From CAZEFK01 sp964511405 (GTDB taxonomy: Bacteria > Pseudomonadota > Alphaproteobacteria > Elsterales > Elsteraceae), in the NCBI GenBank assembly GCA_964511405.1, contig CAZEFK010000135.1:1-20377 (forward strand): 20,377 nt of DNA, in the 5' to 3' direction. The notes beneath the pieces are model-generated. The model was not told the origin of the DNA. It saw nothing but the letters and a program-made list of their open reading frames with translations, and made no database searches. The translations under genes were made by a program, and so were the position numbers. This document shows positions 1 through 7,739 of the stretch, piece after piece (within the stretch, counting starts at the first letter, position 1; each line of letters opens with the position of its first letter).

Positions 1-1
1 G

Positions 2-538
2 GTCGCGGCGGCCGACGACCTGCGGGCGCTGGCCGCCGGGCTGGACGGTGCGGATCCGCTGGCCACGGCGATCGGCCTGGCCGCCGCCAACGCCCACTAT
101 GCCGGCCTGGCCGCGGCCGAGGTCGCGGGGGACGACGACGCCTGGCCGGCCGGCGCCGTGATGGTCGGCCGCTTCCCTGGCCGCCCCGCCGACGCCACCG
201 TGATCGAACGCCAGCCGGCCCCCGGCGAATGGCCGGAGCACGCCGCCGACTGGCTGCTGGCCCAGCCGCGCCCGGCGGTGATCACCAGTTCGGCGCTGGT
301 CGGGCGCGCGGCGCCCCGGCTGATCGAGCGCGCGCAGGGGCCGGTGACCCTGATGGGCCCATCGACGCCGCTGGCGCCGCGGCTGTTCGCCTATGGCGTG
401 GCGGCGCTGGCGGGGTTCCGGGTGACGGATGCCGACGGCGCTGCCCGGGCGGTGGCGGCCGGGGCGACGGCGCGCGAGCTCAGGCCGTTCGGGCGCAAGG
501 TGGTGCTGCGGGCGCCGGCTATCGCGCCGGGCGGTTGA
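2..538 (+). CDS. DUF364 domain protein (putative heavy-metal chelation fold), 3' part only
   Basis: The frame is open from the first bases of the window to a TGA at 536-538, so the 5' end lies outside. The visible C-terminal part has the pattern I associate with DUF364: a VGRFPG stretch, an ERQP motif after a short strand, ITSSALVGRAAP (the TgSALvNgT-like motif), LMGPSTPLAP (the GPSaPlsp motif) and LAGFRVTD, ending near GRKVVLR. Family members usually carry a DUF4213 enolase-like domain N-terminal to this; it would be upstream of the window. The domain is described as a Rossmann-like, possibly metal-chelating fold, and its biochemical role is not established. The last 20 bp overlap the convergent small gene at 519-707. 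The family call is by motif recall and is fairly secure; the cellular function is unknown. Confidence 0.75.
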   Translation, partial: VAAADDLRALAAGLDGADPLATAIGLAAANAHYAGLAAAEVAGDDDAWPAGAVMVGRFPGRPADATVIERQPAPGEWPEHAADWLLAQPRPAVITSSALVGRAAPRLIERAQGPVTLMGPSTPLAPRLFAYGVAALAGFRVTDADGAARAVAAGATARELRPFGRKVVLRAPAIAPGG

Positions 539-707
539 AGATGCGCTGGAACTGCGCCTCGGTGCCGCCGGAGTGCAGCCAGGCGCGCTTGACGGCGTCC
601 CACCAGACCTGGCTGTCGGGCGCGACATCCTGCCAGGGATCGTCGGCCAAGGGGCCCCAGTGGTGGGTGGCGTAGGTCGGGTTGGGCTGATCGGGAGCGT
701 CAGGCAT
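519..707 (-). CDS. hypothetical small protein, 62 aa
   Basis: The ATG at 705-707 opens a 62-codon frame ending in TAG at 519-521. The product is tryptophan- and acid-rich (THHWGPLADDPWQDV, then SQVWWDAVKRAWLHSGG) and ends in RIFNRPAR; there is no signal peptide or membrane segment. I do not recognise a family. The composition looks like a real, soluble, conserved-type small protein. An AGGA lies about 9-10 nt upstream of the ATG. The start also overlaps the TGA of an upstream open frame (ATGCCTGA), which suggests translational coupling to a gene that is now only a fragment. It converges with the DUF364 gene, overlapping by 20 bp. A longer in-frame extension runs into the decayed CRISPR repeats and is not believable as coding. 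Confidence 0.5.
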   Translation of the reverse strand: MPDAPDQPNPTYATHHWGPLADDPWQDVAPDSQVWWDAVKRAWLHSGGTEAQFQRIFNRPAR

Positions 708-783
708 CGGCGTCGTCCTGGGTTGCCATGTACATATAGGTATCGGCGATCCGCACGCTCTCCGGATCGAACCCGAATTCGCC
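700..783 (-). pseudogene. probable C-terminal gene remnant at the CRISPR trailer boundary
   Basis: Reading the minus strand from 783, one frame gives EFGFDPESVRIADTYMYM followed by ATQDDADA and a TGA at 700-702 that overlaps the start of the 62-residue gene by the common ATGnnTGA arrangement. The composition looks like the tail of a real protein. Going upstream, the same frame enters the decayed CRISPR repeat at 784-818, where it reads VRGRGAANS, the equivalent of the repeat's FRGRGAATS translation. It meets a TGA near 845, with no good start. The simplest reading is that the front of this gene was lost where the array now ends. It could instead be a chance open frame of about 28 codons. Confidence 0.35.
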
Positions 784-818
784 GCTCCACGAATTTGCGG
801 CGCCCCTGCCGCGAACAT
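784..818 (-). repeat. strongly decayed CRISPR repeat (outermost trailer copy)
   Basis: Aligned to the array consensus with a one-base deletion near the start, this copy keeps the CGAA segment, the TGCGGC half of the stem and CCGCGAA of the other half, with scattered substitutions. It starts 73 bp before the next decayed copy, matching the array period of about 73 bp, which is the main reason to accept it. Confidence 0.6.
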
Positions 819-856
819 GCCGCACTGGCTGATCGGAAGGACTTCATGCTGATCAC

Positions 857-888
857 GCTTCCGAAGCCGCGGCAACCCCACCGAAGCC
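857..888 (-). repeat. strongly decayed CRISPR repeat (second trailer copy)
   Basis: The segment begins GCTTCCGAAGCCGCGGCAAC and keeps the CTTC/GAAG and CGCGGC elements, but has lost about four bases and most of the right stem arm. It starts 69 bp before the first well-preserved repeat at 926 and is therefore in register with the array. Confidence 0.65.
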
Positions 889-3800
889 TGTGGTCATGGC
901 GCCCCATATGGCGGCCCAAGAGGTCGCTTCAACGAAGTCGCGGCACCTCCGCCGCGAAGACCATGAAGACGTTCCAGCAGCCGCTGAACCGGTTCGCGCT
1001 TCAATGAAGTCGCGGCACCTCTGCCGTGAAAACCGCAACCGCCTCCGGTCCTCACGCTCGGCCAGATCCATCTTCAACGAAGTCGCGGCACCCCGGGCGC
1101 GAAAACTGCGCCGGTCAGGCAGTATCCGAACCAGCGCTGCAAGTTTCAACGAAGTCGCCTGCCGCGAAAACACGGGATGCAGGCCCGCATGGCTCAAATA
1201 GACCCCTAGGCTTAAACGAAGTCGCGGCACCCCCGGCCGCGAAAACTGCCCGAGGTCAACGCCAAGGTCGAGCCGGTCAAGGCGCTTCAACGAAGTCGCG
1301 GCAACCCGGCCGAGAAAACATCTGGTCGACATGCACGATCACCCGGCGCTTGCGGCTTCAACGAAGTCGCGGCACCTCGGCCGCGAAAACTTCCGGGGCG
1401 GCGGCATCGAGCTCCTGGAGCGCTCGATGCTTCAACGAAGTCGCAGCACCCCCGCCGCGAAAACATGATCACCTCGACCGAGTTCCTGGCCTGATGCTGT
1501 AGCTTCAACGAAGTCGCGGCGCCTCCGCCGCGAAAACGCCGACGGTGCCAGCGCGCGCCGTCAGATTGATCGTCGGGCTTCAACGAAATCGCGGCACCCC
1601 CGCCGCGAAAACGACCGGCGCGCCGATGAAGGCGCGCGTGGACTACCTGCTTCAACGAAGTCGCGGCACCTCGGCCGCGAAAACCGGCCGCGATGTCGGC
1701 GATCGCTATCGCCAGCTCGACGCTTCAACGAAGTCGCGGCACCCCGGCCGCGAAAACCGGGTGCGGGCCAGGATGACGCCGACCGATGCTTCGTGGCTTC
1801 AACGAAGTCGCGGCACCCCGGCCGCGAAAACGAGCCCTTCAGCTCGGGGTTGGCCGCGTCATAGGCCAGGCTTCAACGAAGTCGCGGCACCCCGGCCGCG
1901 AAAACGGCCTTGACCCACGGCGGGTTGGCGCTCGGTCTCGGGACGCTTCAACGAAGTCGCGGCACCCCGGCCGCGAAAACGGTGCTGCGGGCGGCTCTCC
2001 TGGTAAAGTCAAGCTCTGCTTCAACGAAGTCGCGGCACCCCGGCCGCGAAAACCCAGCGATCGAGGCGCAGACGGAACCGCTGGTCGGCCGAGCTTCAAC
2101 GAAGTCGCGGCACCCCGGCCGCGAAAACGTGATCCTCGATCAGCGCCGCGCGGATCTCATTGTGCGCTTCAACGAAGTCGCGGCACCCCGGCCGCGAAAA
2201 CGACCAAACCCTTCGACCTTACAATAAATTTCTATATGCTTCAACGAAGTCGCGGCACCCCGGCCGCGAAAACCCCAGCCGCGAAGAAGGCCACGCCGAA
2301 GCCCGCCACCGCTTCAACGAAGTCGCGGCACCCCGGCCGCGAAAACCGAAGGCCGGATCCCGGGTCCGAAGCTCCACTTCAGGCTTCAACGAAGTCGCGG
2401 CACCCCGGCCGCGAAAACAGCCCCAGGCCGTCGTCGGTGTACACAGTCAGTTCGGGTGGCTTCAACGAAGTCGCGGCACCCCGGCCGCGAAAACTCGGCA
2501 CCCGTAGTCCGCGGTCCGTTCAGTTCTGCACGGAGCTTCAACGAAGTCGCGGCACCCCGGCCGCGAAAACAGACCACCTCATGCCGCAAGGGCACTCCGT
2601 GATCTGCTTCAACGAAGTCGCGGCACCCCGGCCGCGAAAACACCACCTGGTCGGGGGCAGCTCGGGCGATCCGGCTTGGGCTTCAACGAAGTCGCGGCAC
2701 CCCGGCCGCGAAAACGGATGTCCTGCAGGTGGATGGTCCGGCGAATACTTGGTGCTTCAACGAAGTCGCGGCACCCCGGCCGCGAAAACGACGACCTGCT
2801 TGAACCTGTTCATCGCGTCATCGGCGCTGCTTCAACGAAGTCGCGGCACCCCGGCCGCGAAAACGATATCGCGCTCGCCTGGTCGGCACGCCACTAAGTC
2901 GCTTCAACGAAGTCGCGGCACCCCGGCCGCGAAAACTTGGTGGCGTCACAATCATACGCCAGACCGTTAAGGATCGGCTTCAACGAAGTCGCGGCACCCC
3001 GGCCGCGAAAACAGTGCCAAGATCGGCGGTAGCATAGTATCCACAGTAGCTTCAACGAAGTCGCGGCACCCCGGCCGCGAAAACTGCTGCCCCTGCGCAG
3101 CGCCGATCAACGCATTGGCGGGATTGCTTCAACGAAGTCGCGGCACCCCGGCCGCGAAAACTGAGGAGCTGTCGAAGACCATTGGCGACTATACGGTGCT
3201 TCAACGAAGTCGCGGCACCCCGGCCGCGAAAACCCCTCGTCATGCTCGCCGAGCCAGGCCCAGAGATCCCGGCTTCAACGAAGTCGCGGCACCCCGGCCG
3301 CGAAAACGTCGACACTCGGGCGATGAGCCCCGAAGACGTGCTGCTTCAACGAAGTCGCGGCACCCCGGCCGCGAAAACCCAGGACCAATGGGTCAACGTT
3401 CAGCGCTACATGCGCGCTTCAACGAAGTCGCGGCACCCCGGCCGCGAAAACGGATGGTGCGCACCGGGCCGCCTCCGATGTCGGCCGCGCTTCAACGAAG
3501 TCGCGGCACCCCGGCCGCGAAAACGTCGAACTGGCCGACCTGAAGACCGAACCGCACGACCACGCTTCAACGAAGTCGCGGCACCCCGGCCGCGAAAACC
3601 GCCGGCGCCTGGAACGGGCTACCGTCGACCGTCCGGCTTCAACGAAGTCGCGGCACCCCGGCCGCGAAAACTCCGCGAGCGCGAGCTGGCGGCGCTGCGC
3701 GAGCGCGGCTTCAACGAAGTCGCGGCACCCCGGCCGCGAAAACCCGCAGTTCCCCGGCAGACCGCCCGCGCCGATGGTGGCTTCAACGAAGTCGCGGCAC

Positions 3801-4318
3801 CCCGGCCGCGAAAACCTGATCGCCTTGGGCATCCTCGGCGCTGACCTGCTGCTTCAACGAAGTCGCGGCACCCCGGCCGCGAAAACGGTGCAAGGAAGTC
3901 GCCGTTGATGCGGTCACGCCGCTTCAACGAAGTCGCGGCACCCCGGCCGCGAAAACTTCCGTTCCGCTTCCTGCCTTGCACAATCTCGCACTCGCTTCAA
4001 CGAAGTCGCGGCACCCCGGCCGCGAAAACCCCCGCTGGTCGCGGTCGCTATGAACCCCATCCACTCGCTTCAACGAAGTCGCGGCACCCCGGCCGCGAAA
4101 ACTCTAGCTCTATGAAAGTTCACCTCGCTGGTATCACCGCGCTTCAACGAAGTCGCGGCACCCCGGCCGCGAAAACCGTCGCATGGACGAGCGGCTGAAT
4201 ATGATCCTGGGGCTTCAACGAAGTCGCGGCACCCCGGCCGCGAAAACCCGGAGACGTTATCGACGACGGTCCCGATGCGGTTGCTTCAACGAAGTCGCGG
4301 CACCCCGGCCGCGAAAAC

Positions 4319-4354
4319 AGGCCGATCAGCAACGCCCGGAGCGCCGGGGCGACG
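4319..4354. repeat. spacer related in inverted orientation to the spacers at 4754 and 5998
   Basis: This 36-nt spacer matches the reverse complement of the spacer at 5998-6035 at 32 of 36 positions, with one edge coinciding. Read as protein, both encode VAPALRAL-x-IGL. Two of the three changed codons are synonymous and the third exchanges Lys for Leu. That pattern fits a coding protospacer in diverged relatives of one element. Confidence 0.85.
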
Positions 4355-4753
4355 GCTTCAACGAAGTCGCGGCACCCCGGCCGCGAAAACAAGCCAATAA
4401 ATTAGTTCCTGGTACCACTCTTTGAGCTTCAACGAAGTCGCGGCACCCCGGCCGCGAAAACGACCGATCGTTGACGCTGCAACCGCGACCGTGTCGATGC
4501 TTCAACGAAGTCGCGGCACCCCGGCCGCGAAAACTGCACAGCGGGCCGCCTTCAGGACCACAGGCACAATGGGCTTCAACGAAGTCGCGGCACCCCGGCC
4601 GCGAAAACCCAAGGCTGACTTGACTGGGGCTATCCTGACCGGGGCGCTTCAACGAAGTCGCGGCACCCCGGCCGCGAAAACGCCGCTGCTGATCCCGGCC
4701 GAGGCCATGCTGCATGTGCTTCAACGAAGTCGCGGCACCCCGGCCGCGAAAAC

Positions 4754-4792
4754 CTGCGTCGCCCCGGCGCTCCGCGCGCTGAAGATCGGCCT
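4754..4792. repeat. spacer duplicated at 5998-6035 (site A)
   Basis: This 39-nt spacer is identical to the 38-nt spacer at 5998-6035 except for one extra C at its left edge. It sits next to the spacer at 4829 (site B). Confidence 0.95.
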
Positions 4793-4828
4793 GCTTCAAC
4801 GAAGTCGCGGCACCCCGGCCGCGAAAAC

Positions 4829-4862
4829 GCGAATTCGACCTCGTCGAGAACCCCTGCACTGC
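4829..4862. repeat. spacer overlapping the spacer at 5926 (site B)
   Basis: The reverse complement of this 34-nt spacer begins GCAGTGCAGGGGTTCTCGAC, which matches the last 20 nt of the spacer at 5926-5961 at 18 positions. Both differences are synonymous in the frame reading SAGVLD. It also shares a 15-nt run (GCGAATTCGACCTCG) with the spacer at 4972-5009. Confidence 0.8.
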
Positions 4863-5925
4863 GCTTCAACGAAGTCGCGGCACCCCGGCCGCGAAAACCG
4901 CGGCTGCTCAAGGCGTCCAGAACGACCACTTCTCCGCTTCAACGAAGTCGCGGCACCCCGGCCGCGAAAACGCGGCGGGCGAATTCGACCTCGCCGCTGC
5001 GGCAGCCGCGCTTCAACGAAGTCGCGGCACCCCGGCCGCGAAAACAGTCGGACCGGTGAAGTGCATCCGATCGACGGTGTACCGGCTTCAACGAAGTCGC
5101 GGCACCCCGGCCGCGAAAACCCCGAACGGCCTGAAGTCGACCGCCGCGGGTACCGCGGGCTTCAACGAAGTCGCGGCACCCCGGCCGCGAAAACTCGTCG
5201 GCGGGGTTCTTCGGTCCGACGAGCTTGATACGGCTTCAACGAAGTCGCGGCACCCCGGCCGCGAAAACAAATTTGAAAATCTCGAACAGCCGCTCCAGAA
5301 TCTCAAGCTTCAACGAAGTCGCGGCACCCCGGCCGCGAAAACGCGCCGAGGCTCGCGGGGGGGAGCTCGAAGCGTTATTCGCTTCAACGAAGTCGCGGCA
5401 CCCCGGCCGCGAAAACAGCGGCATCCTCGACGACGACGGTGCGGTGATTGCCGCTTCAACGAAGTCGCGGCACCCCGGCCGCGAAAACTGTCCGAACGCC
5501 GTTGACGAGGATGAAATTGCCGCTCGCTTCAACGAAGTCGCGGCACCCCGGCCGCGAAAACGACGCCACAGACGCGGCTACTGACCGCGCAGGCCGCGCT
5601 TCAACGAAGTCGCGGCACCCCGGCCGCGAAAACTTCACGAGGGGGACCTTGCAATGAGGGCACAGCCTCGGCTTCAACGAAGTCGCGGCACCCCGGCCGC
5701 GAAAACTGCGGTCAGGTGGCGGGCCAGGTCGGCTTGCGTCATGCGCTTCAACGAAGTCGCGGCACCCCGGCCGCGAAAACGCAACAGCCGCTGGCAAGCT
5801 GGCTGGCCACGCTGCTGCTTCAACGAAGTCGCGGCACCCCGGCCGCGAAAACTCGCTGGTCGAGGTCAGCGCCAGCTGGATCACGCCCGGCTTCAACGAA
5901 GTCGCGGCACCCCGGCCGCGAAAAC

Positions 5926-5961
5926 GCCGTGGCGCAGCTCGGCAGCGCAGGGGTACTCGAC
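5926..5961. repeat. spacer overlapping the spacer at 4829 (site B)
   Basis: This spacer reads AVAQLGSAGVLD. Its last 20 nt overlap the protospacer of the spacer at 4829, in the opposite orientation. It is the immediate neighbour of the second copy of site A at 5998. Confidence 0.8.
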
Positions 5962-5997
5962 GCTTCAACGAAGTCGCGGCACCCCGGCCGCGAAAAC

Positions 5998-6035
5998 TGC
6001 GTCGCCCCGGCGCTCCGCGCGCTGAAGATCGGCCT
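5998..6035. repeat. second copy of the site A spacer
   Basis: This 38-nt spacer is identical to nucleotides 2-39 of the spacer at 4754-4792 and lies 17 repeat units nearer the leader. The two copies have different neighbours and differ by one base in length, so a separate acquisition fits better than a segmental duplication of the array. Confidence 0.95.
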
Positions 6036-7280
6036 GCTTCAACGAAGTCGCGGCACCCCGGCCGCGAAAACTCAGAAACCTCGCGGCGGCCTCGCTGCCG
6101 CATCTAGCTGCTTCAACGAAGTCGCGGCACCCCGGCCGCGAAAACCACCGGCTGCTCTGGGCGCTGCTCGCCAAGGTCGTGGAGCTTCAACGAAGTCGCG
6201 GCACCCCGGCCGCGAAAACGAACGTCGCGGAAGCGGCGAATGCCCCCGCCTTGACCGAGCTTCAACGAAGTCGCGGCACCCCGGCCGCGAAAACGGCGAC
6301 GACATGGACAGAATGGCGGCAATGACCGCCAGCTTCAACGAAGTCGCGGCACCCCGGCCGCGAAAACGGCGCGATATCGTCCGCGCCATGGATTGGATTT
6401 TCGGGCTTCAACGAAGTCGCGGCACCCCGGCCGCGAAAACCGGCCGCGACCCCAAGCGTGCGCAGGTGCCAGCGGGGCGCTTCAACGAAGTCGCGGCACC
6501 CCGGCCGCGAAAACCGGATCCTGGCGCCGACGATCGCCGGTCCGTCAGACGGCTTCAACGAAGTCGCGGCACCCCGGCCGCGAAAACGCCTCGGGGGCGT
6601 TCCGTTCGATGTGAAATACGTGCTTCAACGAAGTCGCGGCACCCCGGCCGCGAAAACGCGCCGAGGAGACCCGGGGCATTCATCTCCTGGAGGCTTCAAC
6701 GAAGTCGCGGCACCCCGGCCGCGAAAACAGTTCTGCACGAATTGTTCGGTGCCAGCTACCCCGAGCTTCAACGAAGTCGCGGCACCCCGGCCGCGAAAAC
6801 CTCCGCGTCGCGGTCAAGCGGGTTGTCACGCACACCACCGCTTCAACGAAGTCGCGGCACCCCGGCCGCGAAAACCTGCAACTGCCCCGCAACCCCGTGG
6901 TCATGGCCTGGGTGCTTCAACGAAGTCGCGGCACCCCGGCCGCGAAAACGATAGTTTCCGCCTGGGTCTCTTTGGAAACCCCGGTGGCTTCAACGAAGTC
7001 GCGGCACCCCGGCCGCGAAAACTTGGGACTGCCTGACCTTCTGCGACCGGCGCGACCCGCTTCAACGAAGTCGCGGCACCCCGGCCGCGAAAACCGCACA
7101 ATTCCGCGAGCCGCAAAGGCGAGCCCTTTGATGCTTCAACGAAGTCGCGGCACCCCGGCCGCGAAAACCGCGGCGCTGAAAGCCGATTGGGAGCGGACCT
7201 GGATGCTTCAACGAAGTCGCGGCACCCCGGCCGCGAAAACCCCGCCCCCATATCCCGTTGCCGCCGCTTTGCAATCGCCA

Positions 7281-7292
7281 CCTCGCGCGAGG
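7281..7292. promoter_or_regulatory. 12-bp perfect palindrome in the leader
   Basis: CCTCGCGCGAGG is a perfect palindrome centred about 46 bp from the leader-repeat junction. It could be a protein-binding or leader-anchoring site. In a GC-rich sequence a palindrome of this size can also occur by chance. Confidence 0.4.
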
Positions 7293-7346
7293 TCTCCGAA
7301 CCAAAACAGGAACACGGGCACAACACTCTCTCCCAACCTACGTCGG

Positions 7347-7374
7347 AGTTTACCAGAATTCGCAATCTCATCAA
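7347..7374 (-). promoter_or_regulatory. candidate CRISPR leader promoter
   Basis: On the minus strand TTGATG (7369-7374) and TAAACT (7347-7352) are separated by 16 bp and each matches the sigma-70 consensus at 4 of 6 positions. Transcription would start near 7340, about 100 nt before the first repeat. This is sequence resemblance only. Confidence 0.45.
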
Positions 7375-7444
7375 GGCCTTCGCGCCTTGCGAGCGCTCCC
7401 GGCGTTTCGCGCATCACCGCCGCGCTCGCATCCGTCCGGCGGCC

Positions 7445-7735
7445 TCACACGATGATCGGCTCGCGCCGCACGGCGTCGAAACGCTTGCCGAGGCTGTCCA
7501 CGCGCAGGTCGATCCGGTCGGCGGGGCCCAGGTCCAGGATCAGCACATGGTCGTGCCGGTGGTCGATCACGCCGGCGACGGCGGCGGCCAGCTCGGCGCG
7601 GCGGCGGCGCGACAGGCGGCATTGGAACACCGACAGCTGCAGCCACTCGCCATAGCCGCGCATCAGCTTGAACAGCCGGCGGCCGCGGCGCTCGTCGGCG
7701 ATGTCGTAGGTGACGATGAACAGGTGCTCGTCCAT
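7445..7735 (-). CDS. cas2: CRISPR-associated endoribonuclease/integration protein Cas2
   Basis: The 96-residue product has the size and pattern of Cas2. It starts MDEHLFIVTYDIADERRG, with the conserved YDI-x-D aspartate of the first strand. GYGEWLQLSVFQCRLS forms the next helix-strand, and DHVLILDLGPADR is the later ferredoxin-fold strand. Cas2 is the dimeric bridge of the Cas1-Cas2 integrase, where it holds the prespacer and sets spacer length. The gene begins 4 bp after the cas4-cas1 stop codon and has no strong ribosome-binding site of its own, so coupled translation from the fusion gene is likely. It ends 204 bp before the first repeat, and the array is read in the same direction. There are no signs of truncation. 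Confidence 0.96.
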   Translation of the reverse strand: MDEHLFIVTYDIADERRGRRLFKLMRGYGEWLQLSVFQCRLSRRRRAELAAAVAGVIDHRHDHVLILDLGPADRIDLRVDSLGKRFDAVRREPIIV

Positions 7736-7739
7736 GGCG

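Larger units (their letters stand above)
926..7240 (-). CRISPR. type I-G CRISPR array, 87 repeats and 86 spacers
   Basis: The repeat is 36 bp. On the plus strand it begins GCTTCAACGAAG and ends GGCCGCGAAAAC; on the inferred transcribed (minus) strand it begins GTTTTCGCGG and ends TTCGTTGAAGC. I count repeat starts at 926, 998, 1071, 1143, 1210, 1284 and so on to 7205. Mean spacing is 73 bp and spacers are about 34-41 nt. The repeat has a 7-bp stem (TCGCGGC/GCCGCGA) around a 6-nt loop, plus a small CTTC/GAAG hairpin. Copies from 1722 to 7240 look identical. The 11 copies to the left carry substitutions; the one at 1143 has lost 7 nt and the one at 1210 has gained one C. The decay gradient, the adjacent cas2, and the GTTGAAGC end resembling common 5' handles all point to a leader on the right and minus-strand transcription. 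The plus-strand end GAAAAC is the only argument for the other direction. Confidence 0.97.
7241..7444 (-). promoter_or_regulatory. CRISPR leader between cas2 and the first repeat
   Basis: This 204-bp stretch between the cas2 stop codon and the first perfect repeat has no plausible gene. It contains AT-richer patches in an otherwise GC-rich window, a promoter-like pair and a 12-bp palindrome. Its place at the end of the array with identical repeats, directly downstream of cas4/1-cas2, marks it as the leader where new spacers would be inserted. Confidence 0.75.

Noticed and set aside
926..7240. Many long open frames on both strands across the array, with recurring peptides such as FNEVAAPRPRK or FRGRGAATSLK
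   Set aside because: The repeat lacks stop codons in five of six frames, so frames stay open by repetition. The recurring peptides are translations of the repeat, not proteins.
926..7240. Plus-strand transcription of the array (repeat ending GCGAAAAC as the crRNA handle)
   Set aside because: The degenerate repeats would then lie at the leader end, and the leader would coincide with the decayed copies at 784-888. The gradient and cas2 position favour the minus strand, although only RNA data would settle it.
7320..7329. 8 of 10 match in the leader to the seed of the candidate CreA-like spacer (AGAGTGTTGT versus CGAGTGTGGT)
   Set aside because: A match of this quality is expected by chance with appreciable probability in a few hundred bases, it mismatches at position 1, and pairing does not extend beyond the seed.
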